A DNA stretch of 64,000 nt from HGM04593 sp045630965 (GTDB lineage: Bacteria > Bacteroidota > Bacteroidia > Bacteroidales > Bacteroidaceae), in the NCBI GenBank assembly GCA_045630965.1, contig JAZQTU010000005.1, positions 1 to 64,000 on the forward strand, written 5' to 3'. Made by a program: the position numbers and the translations under genes. Every line of letters starts with the position of its first letter. Position 1 is the first letter of the stretch. The notes beneath the pieces are model-generated. The model did no database searches, was not told where the DNA came from, and saw nothing but the letters and a program-made list of their open reading frames with translations. Below are positions 18,301 to 27,700 of this stretch, one piece after another.

Positions 18301-19321
18301 CGTCTGCAAGCATCTCCTTGGTGTTGTTGTAAGGCATGTATGTTGCTACGGCGCGTTCCTTGTTTTCTGCAAACATTGTCTCATCTTCCCAATGTGCAGA
18401 TGCAATCTTTGGCTTTTCAACCTGCTCGAAAGAGAACCAAGCTGAATTGTCAGCAGGGTTTTTGTCAACGAGCTTCATCTCGCCATCGTGTAGAGCATAC
18501 ATCTTGTCGCTCTTGTTTGCCGAAACAATAAGGAAACAACCTTTGTTTCCTTCCACAGGTTCAAAGCAGAACTTTGCATTGTTCCACACGCCGGGTGTTG
18601 CAGGCCATTGCAACAGGTAGTCAATGCTTGCATTGTCACCGCCGTCATCAAAATTCTGTCCGTAGAAGGCATTCTCGATAGCAAAGGTGTAAAGGTCAAT
18701 AGTCTTGATACTCCAATACTGTCCTCTGTTCTCTGTGTCTATTTGTTCAGCTACGATTCTTGCATTGTTCTCGCCAGAATCTTTGTTGCCAAGCACTGTA
18801 CTGTCAGCAGCTACGGCGCGTATACGGTATGTGAGATCGTCATCGAAACCTGCGTACTGTGACTCCTCAAAACGGAACTGTGCAGCCTTGTGTTCTCTTG
18901 CTTTCTCTATTGAAACAAAAACAAGTCCTTTCTTTGATTTGGCTACTGCATAGTTGGGATTGTTTGCAGGAATGAGCATACCATCCTCGTATTTCCACAA
19001 CTGTGCTTCGTCCGAACCGTTGTTCTCACCAACTTCTACACGATTTCCGTTAACACGCAAAGCATGATTGGTCACCGGATTGATGATACGCCAACTACCC
19101 GATAGCTCAGACACTTTCCAGAACTGTGCTGCATTGTCCTTTTCAAAATCGGTCAAGCCTACAGCATTGTCCTTCATTTCATAAACAACATTGCCTTTGT
19201 TGCCATAGGCATAGATGTGATAGAGCTTGCCTTTCTCAAATGTTGTCTGTGCAATTCCGGCAATGGCATAGATTGCGGCAACAGCAAAAAACAAGCCTCT
19301 TTTGATGTTTTTGATAGACAT
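15329..19321 (-). CDS. Secreted GH2 beta-galactosidase with N-terminal ricin-like domains
   Basis: The 1330-residue protein begins with a signal peptide (MSIKNIKRGLFFAVAAIYAIAGIAQ). Residues ~28-300 contain two or more QxW-type repeats (AAQFWKV, EAQLWKYEDG, GQYWSI), i.e. ricin-like lectin modules. The LacZ-type core then starts near 325: sugar-binding domain with NSRYQSLNGTWKFN, the immunoglobulin-like domain, and the TIM barrel with VNRHDTHP, acid/base E775 in SLGNEAGNG and nucleophile E842 in FICEYAHAMGN. A C-terminal beta-galactosidase small-chain-like region ends the protein. It should cleave terminal beta-galactose from host or dietary glycans after export. Unlike three neighbouring secreted proteins it lacks the C-terminal YDLxGR motif. 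It is a single-gene unit with its own terminator. Confidence 0.92.
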   Translation of the reverse strand: MSIKNIKRGLFFAVAAIYAIAGIAQTTFEKGKLYHIYAYGNKGNVVYEMKDNAVGLTDFEKDNAAQFWKVSELSGSWRIINPVTNHALRVNGNRVEVGENNGSDEAQLWKYEDGMLIPANNPNYAVAKSKKGLVFVSIEKAREHKAAQFRFEESQYAGFDDDLTYRIRAVAADSTVLGNKDSGENNARIVAEQIDTENRGQYWSIKTIDLYTFAIENAFYGQNFDDGGDNASIDYLLQWPATPGVWNNAKFCFEPVEGNKGCFLIVSANKSDKMYALHDGEMKLVDKNPADNSAWFSFEQVEKPKIASAHWEDETMFAENKERAVATYMPYNNTKEMLADAEYYATPWTEPINSRYQSLNGTWKFNLVSEPSQRPLDFYEMGYNVDGWDEIPVPSNWEMLGYDKPIYNNVEYPHANTPPFIKARPGFNDGGKNYGINPVGSYVRTFEVPENWDGRRTFIHFGGIYSAAFVWLNGEYVGYTQGANNVAEFDITNHLKKGENKLAVQVFRWSDGSYLECQDMFRMSGIFRDVYLYNVPKASVRDHYITSKLSDDKWSADLNINIELDNRDFEPGKKTIVAAVYTADGRFIQSDSLKLNTAAKVVSLSGDMKLTIDNVKLWNAEKPYLYTVRITQLDDNGNEEMAFSTKYGVREIVIKNSLVYINGERVFFKGVNRHDTHPVYGRAVTTESMLQDIFLMKQNNINTIRTSHYPNAAKMYAMFDYYGLYCCDEADLENHANQSLSDRESWVPAFVDRINRMVMRDRNHASVIMWSLGNEAGNGNNFGPCYDEAKRLDSRPVHYEGTRSSGNYGGGRFSDFYSKMYPGQAWMDENTNDLDKPMFICEYAHAMGNAIGNLKEYWQKIEASNSCIGGCIWDWVDQAIYDPQEMKEGVYRIHTGYDYPGPHQGNFCSNGVIPPTREESAKLKEVKAAHQFVEITMPEINTEYGIATLEIKNKYNFTNLNEFDIVYDVVKNGKIIYTGKTKAPSVAPGKSGKTWVTTKKATNIEKIQKNGDELLLTVRIEHREAQSYAPAGHEVAIQQFMISERGPLAVIKSKGAPLASTSSLHEVTIGNDKVQVKFDAETVQLTSLAFNGKNIIAEGQGFLYDNHRWIENDRYTDTTNGVEANGEIKVVEENGNTVVKTIRRGSLCDTEIDYIVYPQGIVDVEAKFIPKNGDLRRAGLVCGIDKSFENISYYAYGPWENTVDRMDGVVVGRYNAKADGSMAAPYVKPQSSGSREGLRELVMTDSLGNGIKIETEGNVSFSALPYTDEDLMNAQHYWEMENRPYTVLHLDAWMRGIGNASCGHDVGTMPKYCVPNKEMNYKLRISPVKK

Positions 19322-19430
19322 AGTGTTTTATTTTAATTATTATAGTTTATTGCATATTAATTACAACATGCGAATATAACTAAAACTATGTGTAGAATGA
19401 ATAAAAAAGTTTGTTTTTTTTTCTATTTTT

Positions 19431-19461
19431 TTGTCATACTTGTGTAAAAATGATAATTTTG
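19431..19461 (+). promoter_or_regulatory. Promoter of the C10 protease gene
   Basis: TTG at 19431-19433, 20 bp, then TAATTTTG at 19454-19461 fits the Bacteroidetes consensus exactly. The predicted transcript starts near 19465, leaving a leader of about 30 bases before ATG 19498. Confidence 0.75.
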
Positions 19462-19497
19462 TGAAAGGAGTTGTTTTACAATATAAAAAAATAGGTT

Positions 19498-21009
19498 ATG
19501 AAACGTACATCAATATTCTTGACATTGCTTCTTTTCATGCTCTCTGCATCAGTGTATGCTCAGGACAAGCAGAATGCTTCTTTGGCTGAAACCGGAGGAA
19601 AACAGGTGGTGTATCTTGAAACTGCAAGCTGGGGACAGAACTCTCCATTCAACCTGCTTTGCTGGACCAATGCTTCACATACAACGCATGCAAAAACAGG
19701 TTGCGTCCCGACAGCATATGCTATTGTGATGCGCTATCATAAAAAACCAAATGAGGGTATCGGTCGCTTGTATGATTGTCAATTGGGTACTGAAATTACC
19801 GACAGAACATACGATTGGGACAGTATGCCGCTTGTGTATGACGGCAATTGGACCGATTATCAAAAGAACGAAGTTGCAAAAATAATGTCACACCTCGGTC
19901 ATGCTTTTATGGTCTCTTATGGTGCAGGTTCAACAAGTGTAAGTGACTCACAGAGTACTCATCATCCAAGCAGAGTGTTTGATTATAATAAAGTTGACGC
20001 ATCCTATCAAAGGGATTTTAGTAGAGAGGAGTGGGAAAATGCTATCAGAGAGAGTCTTGACAACCGATGTCCTGTAATATATGCAGCGAATAATTCCGGA
20101 ACCGGTGATTCTCGTCATATGTTTGTTATAGACGGTTATACCGATAACGGATATTTCCATTTTAATTTCGGGTGGAACGGTAGCGGTAACGGTTGGTTCA
20201 AACTCGATGATATAACTCCATATCAGGGTGACAACTATTCATGGAAGCAGGGCGGAAGTTCTGAACATTATGCAATCTTTAACTTCAAGCCAAATCAAAC
20301 AGATGAAGAAGACGGTAACGCAGGAGACGGTAATGGTGATGAAAATGAAAGTGAGAATGGAGATGTTTTGTCCAAAACTTATGAATATGTCATCAGTACA
20401 ACAACCGGAACATTGACCAATGGTAGTCCAAGCAATGAGTGGGTATATACAAAGAATGGTGAATATCAAGCGGACTTGACTTTATCTGCCAAGAATGAAG
20501 GTGGTACGGTAAAGAATATATACGCAATATCAAGCGGAAAACTTTCATTGAATGCATACGCGGCAACATCTGCAGGAAACTATTATACAACAGAATATAC
20601 AATATCTGTTCCTGAGGATGGCGATTATAAGATTGTAGGTTACTCGTTGGATTATGAGGCGTATAAAAAGTTAAATGTAAAAAATGATATAAATGGTTAT
20701 GATGTAACCCTTGATAATGGGCAAAAGGAATCTATGAAAGCAAGCGGCTTGGATGTTTATAGTATAACATTCACCGTGTCAAGATTAAAAGATAGTTCAT
20801 CAAGCACATCTTCTGCTTCAATAGATATAAATGATTTTATAATTACCGTGTTGAAGAAATCTGATAGTGATGATACCTCTGTTATCGATGAGGTTTGTGT
20901 TGATGAAAATCTTCTGAATATCGTATATGACCTTACAGGACGTTGCGTTAAAGAGATTACAAAGTCTGGTGTTTATATTGTTAACGGTAAAAAAGTTTAT
21001 GTAAAGTAA
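19498..21009 (+). CDS. C10 family cysteine protease (streptopain/interpain-like) without propeptide, with C-terminal sorting-like motif
   Basis: The 503-residue protein has a signal peptide (MKRTSIFLTLLLFMLSASVYA) and then directly the C10 catalytic domain: Cys69 in KTGCVPTA, His207 in SRHMFVIDGY and Trp226 in FGWNGSGNGWF. Streptopain and interpain A carry an inhibitory propeptide of roughly 100 residues before the catalytic Cys region; here only about 47 residues separate the signal cleavage site from Cys69, so the propeptide appears absent. After about residue 268 come an acidic G/D/N-rich linker, a beta-rich domain, and a final YDLTGR...NGKK motif also found in both GH33 proteins. It is likely secreted or surface-displayed and degrades host proteins. 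It has its own promoter and terminator. Confidence 0.88.
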   Translation: MKRTSIFLTLLLFMLSASVYAQDKQNASLAETGGKQVVYLETASWGQNSPFNLLCWTNASHTTHAKTGCVPTAYAIVMRYHKKPNEGIGRLYDCQLGTEITDRTYDWDSMPLVYDGNWTDYQKNEVAKIMSHLGHAFMVSYGAGSTSVSDSQSTHHPSRVFDYNKVDASYQRDFSREEWENAIRESLDNRCPVIYAANNSGTGDSRHMFVIDGYTDNGYFHFNFGWNGSGNGWFKLDDITPYQGDNYSWKQGGSSEHYAIFNFKPNQTDEEDGNAGDGNGDENESENGDVLSKTYEYVISTTTGTLTNGSPSNEWVYTKNGEYQADLTLSAKNEGGTVKNIYAISSGKLSLNAYAATSAGNYYTTEYTISVPEDGDYKIVGYSLDYEAYKKLNVKNDINGYDVTLDNGQKESMKASGLDVYSITFTVSRLKDSSSSTSSASIDINDFIITVLKKSDSDDTSVIDEVCVDENLLNIVYDLTGRCVKEITKSGVYIVNGKKVYVK

Positions 21010-21030
21010 ATATTTGTATAAATTAAGAAT

Positions 21031-21063
21031 AAAAACGGAGTCACATGAAGTGACTCCGTTTTT
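21031..21063. terminator. Bidirectional terminator between C10 protease and ddl
   Basis: A 14-bp perfect stem (21031-21044 with 21050-21063), loop ATGAA, with A-run on the left and T-run on the right, ends 2 bases before the ddl stop on the minus strand. Confidence 0.88.
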
Positions 21064-21064
21064 G

Positions 21065-22267
21065 TTAAAGCTTGCTGCCGAATTTTCCGCCGGTTTTTGT
21101 TCCTCCTACTCCTGCATTTTTGCTGGCGAAGATGTTCTCGCCATAGTTGACGGCCTTGAATCCTGCATCCTGTTTGCGGCGAAACGCAATTTCAATAAGC
21201 CTGTCTATAAGCACACTGAAGTTGATACCGCTGTATTCCCATAGGTAGAACGACAATGAGCCGGGTATTGTATTTATCTCATTTACGAATATTTCACCGG
21301 TGGCTTCGTCAATGATGAAGTCAATACGTGCTACGCCATCACACGCCAGGGCGCGGAATGTGTCGCAGGCGTTCTTTCTGATAAACTCTGTGGCCTCTTC
21401 CGGCAAGTTTGCTGGTATCTCTCTGACTGTTGATTGCATACCTTGTGACTGCTTGCCACCGCCGTTCATGTACTTGTCCTGATATGAGAGGATCTCTCCG
21501 CTACGTACAGGAACCTCGCATACTGATGCCTGGCACTCGTAATAGTTTCCGAGGACAGCGCAATTGACCTCCTTGAGTTTTTGTACATACTTTTCTATGA
21601 TTACGCGGCTTGTAAATGATATTGCATAGTCAACTGCATCAATGAACTCTTCGCGGTTGTGTGCAGCTCGTATACCGACACTCGATCCGCTGTTTGCAGG
21701 TTTTACTATAACCGGGTAGCCAAGTTCTTTTTCTACGTGTTCAATAGTCTCTTCTTGCTTGTCAGCCCACTCTTTATCACTGAACCAGTTGTAGTCAATG
21801 ACAGGAATGCCACATTCCTTCAAAATCATCTTCATGGTAATCTTGTCCATGCCGTTTGCCGATGCAAGGGTGTTGCATCCGGTGTAGGGGATACCGCAGA
21901 ATTCCATTACACCCTGAAAGGTTCCATCCTCGCAGTTGGTGCCATGTAAAGCCGGGAGAATTACATCCAGTCTTGTTACTGCCTCTTTCTGGAAAAATCC
22001 TTTGTTTGTACGGTAGAGGTTCGTGTCACCGTATATAGGTTTCATATATACCTCTTCGCACATGGCAAGCAATTTTTTTGTATCACGGTAGTTGGCTACG
22101 TTCAATAGCGCTTCACCTGTGTACCATTTTCCCTCTTTGGTAATATATATCGGTGTTATGTCGTACTTCTCACGGTCCATGGCTGCCATGGCTTGATTGG
22201 CGGTGATTACTGAAATCTCGTTCTCTACAGAACGTCCGCCGAATACTACTCCTACATTTGTCTTCAT
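21065..22267 (-). CDS. ddl: D-alanine--D-alanine ligase family protein
   Basis: ATP-grasp ligase that joins two D-Ala for peptidoglycan precursors. The 400-residue protein is longer than the usual 300-370. Visible are the N-terminal GVVFGGRSVENEIS (with the substrate-binding Glu), LPALHGTNCEDGTFQG, the ATP-grasp PVIVKPANSGSSVGI, and NEINTIPGS. The omega-loop region SYQDKYMNGGG keeps the Lys-Tyr pair typical of D-Ala-D-Ala rather than the His of D-Ala-D-Lac ligases. A basic glycine-rich tail after residue 375 is an odd extension. It is the last of three minus-strand genes (hydrolase, MurF-like, Ddl), 48 bases after the MurF-like gene, suggesting that D-Ala-D-Ala made here is used by the neighbouring ligase. 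Confidence 0.88.
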   Translation of the reverse strand: MKTNVGVVFGGRSVENEISVITANQAMAAMDREKYDITPIYITKEGKWYTGEALLNVANYRDTKKLLAMCEEVYMKPIYGDTNLYRTNKGFFQKEAVTRLDVILPALHGTNCEDGTFQGVMEFCGIPYTGCNTLASANGMDKITMKMILKECGIPVIDYNWFSDKEWADKQEETIEHVEKELGYPVIVKPANSGSSVGIRAAHNREEFIDAVDYAISFTSRVIIEKYVQKLKEVNCAVLGNYYECQASVCEVPVRSGEILSYQDKYMNGGGKQSQGMQSTVREIPANLPEEATEFIRKNACDTFRALACDGVARIDFIIDEATGEIFVNEINTIPGSLSFYLWEYSGINFSVLIDRLIEIAFRRKQDAGFKAVNYGENIFASKNAGVGGTKTGGKFGSKL

Positions 22268-22315
22268 ATTTCTGTTTATTTAGTGTCTATCGGAATTTTA
22301 GGTTTTTGGGACTGT

Positions 22316-23863
22316 TTATTTGAAATTGTCCGGTAAATCGTTTTCATACAGTACAACATCACCGGCTTTCAGTATTTGTGCCAAATGGGTGTGTGCCTGG
22401 TTTAATGAATCAGCCAAATAATATTTATCAGCGTTAAGCCCGCCGTCGTCTATTCCTTGTTTTATAGCTTCGCGATTGGTCGCATTTACCACAATTGCAT
22501 AATCGCAGCTGGTAGCTATTGTCTTGCCTAATTCTCTATTGGCTTCGTATTGGCGTGCTCCCATCTCAACAAAACCCGGTGTAATGACTATTCGTCTGTT
22601 TCCTTCATTAACTGCAAAATTCTTGAGTACATCGAGTGCCATTTTTGCACCTTGTGGGTTTGAGTTGTATGCGTCGTCGAGAACAGTTATGCCGTTTGCA
22701 ACCTTCATTGACAAACGATGCTCTACTGGTTGCAGGCGTGCTATAGCTCTTCTCTGTTTGTTCTTGTCTACGTCCAAATGGTCGGCAACCGCAATGGCTG
22801 CAAGAATATTAAGCAGATTGCCAATACCAAGCAGGCGGCTGTTGAACTGTTCGTCATTTAGTTTGAATGATACTCCATTTGCTCCATATTGAACATTCTC
22901 AGCTTTGTATTCGGCATTATTTTCAACAGCATAATGGATTACGTTGCACTTGGATGTTATTCCTTTATAGTTGTTTATATATTTGCTGTCGTAGTTAATG
23001 ACACCAATACCGTTTGCTGGCAATGAGTTTATAAGTTCAAATTTTGTATCCTGTATATTCTCAACAGTCTTGAATGTCTCAAGATGCATCTCACCTACGG
23101 CTGTAACAATGCCTATTGTGGGGTGTACAAGGTCGCATATCTCCTTGATGTCGTTTTTCTGTTTTGCACCCATTTCCACAATAAATACCTGATGATAAGG
23201 ACGCAACTGTTCGCGTATGGTGCGTATGACACCCAATAGGGTGTTGAAGTTTCCGGGCGTTACAAGTACATTGTATTTTTCTGCAAGAATACCGGCAAGG
23301 TAGTTCTTGGTACTTGTCTTGCCAAAGCTACCTGTTACACCAATTATAATAAGGTTTTTATTGCTTTCTATTATTCGTTTTGCATCATTGTAATAGTAGC
23401 GGTTGATTGCTTTCTCTATAGGTGTGTTTACGATGTTGGCAAACAGCATCAGCAGGTTTGAAAGTATTAGTGCTCCGCCAATTATTGTTTTCGCCCATCC
23501 GTCAGCAAAGAATGTTGCGGTAAGTGTTATTGCTATAAACAACAGAATATCTGTTGTGAATAATCGTTTTACACGCATTGTATATGCCAATGGTGTCTTG
23601 AATTTTTCGCCAAAGCAATAAATCCAGCTTCCCACCAGCATTGCAATAGCTATAGCTACACCAAAATAACCGGGGATGAATGCTGCAATAAACATTCCTG
23701 TTGCCATTGCCCGTTTAAGCGAAACTATGTTTCCGGGAACAAGCCAACGGAAATAACGGCTATAACGGTACGAACTGAGCTGAAACATGTGAATGTCGTA
23801 CTTGGCAATCATCAAAAAGAATAATGTTGCCGCTATGGCATATCCAATGGTGAGTGTGTTCAT
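22316..23863 (-). CDS. Mur ligase (MurF-like) with N-terminal membrane domain
   Basis: The 515-residue protein begins with about 145 residues containing roughly four hydrophobic segments (about 5-22, 52-82, 105-121, 126-145), then a Mur ligase: P-loop GVTGSFGKTSTKNY with GKTS at 181-184, VEMGAKQKNDIKEI, and the C-terminal VLDDAYNSNPQGAK and ITPGFVEMGARQ blocks. Soluble MurF adds D-Ala-D-Ala to UDP-MurNAc-tripeptide and lacks this membrane part, so this looks like a membrane-tethered paralogue. It starts 1 base after the stop of the hydrolase gene, implying translational coupling, and precedes a Ddl. It may build a modified peptide stem or act on a lipid-linked precursor; that is inference. 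Confidence 0.85.
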   Translation of the reverse strand: MNTLTIGYAIAATLFFLMIAKYDIHMFQLSSYRYSRYFRWLVPGNIVSLKRAMATGMFIAAFIPGYFGVAIAIAMLVGSWIYCFGEKFKTPLAYTMRVKRLFTTDILLFIAITLTATFFADGWAKTIIGGALILSNLLMLFANIVNTPIEKAINRYYYNDAKRIIESNKNLIIIGVTGSFGKTSTKNYLAGILAEKYNVLVTPGNFNTLLGVIRTIREQLRPYHQVFIVEMGAKQKNDIKEICDLVHPTIGIVTAVGEMHLETFKTVENIQDTKFELINSLPANGIGVINYDSKYINNYKGITSKCNVIHYAVENNAEYKAENVQYGANGVSFKLNDEQFNSRLLGIGNLLNILAAIAVADHLDVDKNKQRRAIARLQPVEHRLSMKVANGITVLDDAYNSNPQGAKMALDVLKNFAVNEGNRRIVITPGFVEMGARQYEANRELGKTIATSCDYAIVVNATNREAIKQGIDDGGLNADKYYLADSLNQAHTHLAQILKAGDVVLYENDLPDNFK

Positions 23864-23864
23864 C

Positions 23865-24623
23865 TTATTTTATATTTAAAAAGTTCTTCATCACAGTTGT
23901 AAATAAGCCGGCATTCTCAAGGAATGAAAAGTGTCCTGTGCCATGTGCTACGACCAACCCTGCATCAGGAATGAGGCGTTCCATAGTCTTGGCATCGCTC
24001 AATGGCGTTGCTGTGTCCATGTTGCCCCAAAAAAGTAATGTCGGGGCAGTTATCTTTGGTAAAAGGTGTGTAAGGTCTTCATTTACAACCTTTGATAGTA
24101 TAGCCCTCATCATGGGCGAAGCATTATTATAGTCGCTTGAACCGGTGCCTTTGCGGCGTCTGTCAATAATTTCCTGTGCTTTAGCCTTTGGCAAGAAGGT
24201 GTTGCATAGCCATTTGAGGAACTTGAATCTGTAAATCTTCCAATAATATTTAAGTGGCCGCTTTGGCTTTATGCCAGCAGCGTCAACAAGGACAACGCGT
24301 TTCACTTGGTTTCGTGAAGAGTATACAATGCTTACTCTGCCTCCGAACGAATGTCCTATAAGTGACGGATTTTCAATATTCTGCTCCTTGACGAACTGCT
24401 CAACCATACGAGTATATTCCTCTACCCCCCAGACTGTATCCGGTTCATCGGAAGCTCCAAATCCTGGGAAGTCAAAATTATATGTGGTATAGCTCTGTGA
24501 AAGTACCTGCTGTATGTTGCGGAATATCTCGTTACTGCATCCCCAACCATGTAACAATATTATGGGAGCACCGCTTCCCATAATGTTTATGTTGACTTTA
24601 ATGTTTTTGTAATTATATATCAT
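23865..24623 (-). CDS. Alpha/beta hydrolase
   Basis: The alpha/beta-hydrolase fold is clear: oxyanion LLHGWGCSNE near residue 24, nucleophile elbow GHSFGG (Ser about 93), a cap region rich in K/R and aromatics, and the late acid and His in FWGNMDTATP and AHGTGHFSFLE. The product is about 252 residues from ATG 24623 (MIYNYKNIKV); in-frame ATGs at 24635 and 24647 are possible. No signal peptide, so probably cytoplasmic. It is the first gene of a minus-strand unit followed by the membrane MurF-like ligase with a 1-base gap and then ddl. Its substrate is unknown; the context suggests a peptidoglycan-precursor or amino-acid ester. Confidence 0.85.
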   Translation of the reverse strand: MIYNYKNIKVNINIMGSGAPIILLHGWGCSNEIFRNIQQVLSQSYTTYNFDFPGFGASDEPDTVWGVEEYTRMVEQFVKEQNIENPSLIGHSFGGRVSIVYSSRNQVKRVVLVDAAGIKPKRPLKYYWKIYRFKFLKWLCNTFLPKAKAQEIIDRRRKGTGSSDYNNASPMMRAILSKVVNEDLTHLLPKITAPTLLFWGNMDTATPLSDAKTMERLIPDAGLVVAHGTGHFSFLENAGLFTTVMKNFLNIK

Positions 24624-24720
24624 TTTGTTCAGCATCAGTGCTATCACTGCACCTTGAATTTATTCTGGTTCATGTTCGCCAATGGTGTGTGTGTTGGTGT
24701 TTACGAATATTTATCAATAT

Positions 24721-24751
24721 TTCTTTGGGCGTGGAATCCACGCCCAAAGAA
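24721..24751 (-). terminator. Terminator of the GH31 gene
   Basis: A 14-bp perfect stem (24721-24734 with 24738-24751) with a 3-nt loop, 7 bases after the stop of the minus-strand GH31 gene. It also separates that gene from the hydrolase operon. Confidence 0.85.
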
Positions 24752-24758
24752 ACTGTTA

Positions 24759-27700
24759 TCAGAACTTGATGTTGTTCAAGTGTTTGTCAACGATGATGCC
24801 ATCGACTGCCTTGATGTTGAACTTTGTGTTCTTCTTGGCCTTCAATGTGATTCTTGCAATCTCAACATCGCCGTTCAATGTGACGCGGTTGCCCTCGTTC
24901 ACGAATGTAGGATAAACAGCTGTGTTGCCGTTGCTGTGCAAACGGTTCTTGCTGTAGTTGCTCATGCCGGCTACGTTGAGTGCCTCGATGCCTACATACT
25001 CGTATTCGTTCACGTCGTAGGGGAGTGCAATGCTCAATGCGTTTACGTTGGCAAGGCCTTTACCCTTAACGGTGATGACAACCTCTTCGCCTGCCTTGTA
25101 GCTCTTCTTGTCTGCCTCTATAGTAAGTGTTCCGGCTACCTTGTTCTCGGGCTTCTCGTAAACGCCGTCGCCGATACGTGTAGCTGCTGTTGAAATATCG
25201 TATGCGTCAATCAAACCGTTCTCGTTGATGTCGCCGATGCTGATATATTCAAAGTCGCTGTCGCTCTTGCGCAGACCGGTGTAGTTGAGGTATGATGTCA
25301 AGTCGTTCTCATCGACCTTCTTGTCCTTGTTGATGTCGCCCGACAGGTATGTCTCTGTTCCGGGAACCTTGAATATATACATTTCACGTCCTGAGCCAAA
25401 GTTGCCTACAGCCTCTGTAACGTTAATCTTGATGTAACGTGCCTTTGGCTTGTTGTCGAATGTAAGAACCTTTGTCTCGCCGTTACGCTCCCAACGGATA
25501 TCCATAGGCTCGCTCCAGCTCTCTTTGTTGGTGCTGTAGCTGAGTGTTGCCTTGGTGATAGTACCGTTACCTGCGTCCTCGCGGCATAGGTAGTGGAGTT
25601 TGTCGAGTGTAGAAAGTCCGTTAAGGTCAATAACCATCTCAAATGGTACAGCCTTGCTGCTCCATGCGGTATGCCAGATGTTACCCTCGTCAAAGTCGAA
25701 CAGCCTGTTTGTTCCCTGACCGCCCTGGTTAGGACAGCTTGTTGTTGCTGAAACGCCTGTGAGTGCCCACTCAAGAGGGTTGCTCTTTGTGGTTGTCTTT
25801 ATCTCGCTCCACTCTGAAACACCGCTCTTGTTCACTGCACGTACAGCGAATGTGTAGTCGGTAACAGGTGTGAGGTCTTCGAACAACAGGCTTGTGCCCT
25901 TGATTGTGCTGTAGATACGTCCGTCGAACATAATCTCATAGTAGTCGGCATTTGCAACCTCGTTCCATGTTGGAGTGATTGTGTATGCCTGGCAGTTCTC
26001 GTCGGTAACGGTTGCCTTTGGTGCTTCGAGTGCGCCCTCGCTTGCAAGAAGGTCGCTCTCGATGTTGAACTCGTAGCCCTTGATGCTCAATACTGTTGCA
26101 TCGGCTGCAACATCGTTCTTGGCAACCTTGACCATGATGACAGGGTTCTTGATAATCTCAACCTTCTCGAATTCGCTTCCCTTTGTTGCAAAGCGGTTGA
26201 GGTTAGGCTGTGCGTCGTAGAACCATACGTTCTCGCCGTTGTTGAACTCTTCGATGGTGCTTACCTCTGTGAGCTTGATGCTCTTCTTGCCAACCTTTGC
26301 TGCAACCTTCTTTGGCTGTGCGCTTGCATTTACCTTGAAGATTGTTGCCTTCTCTTTAACGAAGCCGTTGAAGTTACCCTTTGTAGGGTTAACGGTGATA
26401 GTCACGTTGCCCTTGCTGTCGAGGCTCTGCTCGATAAGGGTTGTTGTGTATGCACCGCAACGATAAAGTTCGGTAACGCCGTCATCGTCATACTCGGTGA
26501 ACTGTGAGTTGCCCTGTGGGTAAACTTCGTATATGCGCAATGCCTTGTCAATGTCCTTTACATTGTTGTTGGGGTTAGCCATTGGAATAATAGCGCCAGC
26601 CTTGACAAATACGGGAAGTTTCCAAAGTGGAGTATCAAAGTTGTTGATGATGCGTCCACCTTCGTATTTCTCGCCTGTGAACCAGTCGTACCATGTGCCC
26701 TCGGGCAAGTAAATGTTGTTGCGGATGTCGTTGCCCTCTGTATCCATTGCTGTATTTTGGTAAATAGGAGCAATGAGAAGGCTTGGACCATACATGTATT
26801 GGTAACGTGTTGCAGTTCCCATTGTGAAATCGTTTGCCTCATCTTCGAGGAACATGGCACGTATCATCGGCTTTCCATCTACAGCCTCGCGTGCGATGCT
26901 GTATGTATAAGGGATAAGCTCCGATTTCATCTTCATGTATGTACGGTTGATAGATGTTGCAGGCTCGCCAAGAGCATGTGGATATTTCTCGTTTGCACCC
27001 CAACCGTCCATGTTGAGCATCATTGGAGTGTAGGTCTTCCACTGGTATTCGCGTACAAATACGGGTACGTTCTTACCGCCGAAGATACCGTCAACGTCCG
27101 ATGTGATGTTTGGCTGTCCCGAAAGACCTGAACCGATGAATGTAGGGATGTGGAAACGGATATATTCCCACTCGCCACCTGTCTGGTCACCGCTCCATAT
27201 TGTTGCATAGCGCTGTGTACCTGCCCAACCGTCGAGAGAGATGATGAAAGGACGGGCATTGTTGCCGTAGTATGTCATGATGCCGGCTGCATCGGTAACA
27301 CCGTTCAAACCGAATGAGTAACCTGCACCTACCCATGCAACGTCGGTCTTCAGTACACGTACACCTGCATCGCGCACCTCCTTTACAAGGTCACGCTGCA
27401 GCAATGCGCTGATACCTTCGCGTGGGTGTAGGTTTGACTCAGTCCACAAACCAATCTCAACACCGTTTTCACGTGCGTAGTCGCCGAACTCCTTAAGGTT
27501 CTGAATGTTGCCGTCAAGTGTCTCTGTCTGTCCGTAGCCTGCTCCGTAACCATCGTTGGGGAGGAACCAACCAAGAGGCATGTCCTGTGAAAGGTAGCGG
27601 TCTACAGCTGCGCGTGCCGAGAACTGATAGTTGTTCTTTTCGCCATTAAGTGACTCTTTTGTACCACCGTTGTTTGTCTGGCTCTCTTTGTAACGCTTGC

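Noticed and set aside
21065..22267. Ddl as a vancomycin-resistance D-Ala-D-Lac or D-Ala-D-Ser ligase
   Set aside because: The active-site Lys-Tyr pair of D-Ala-D-Ala ligases is retained and no vanH/vanT- or vanX-like neighbours are present.
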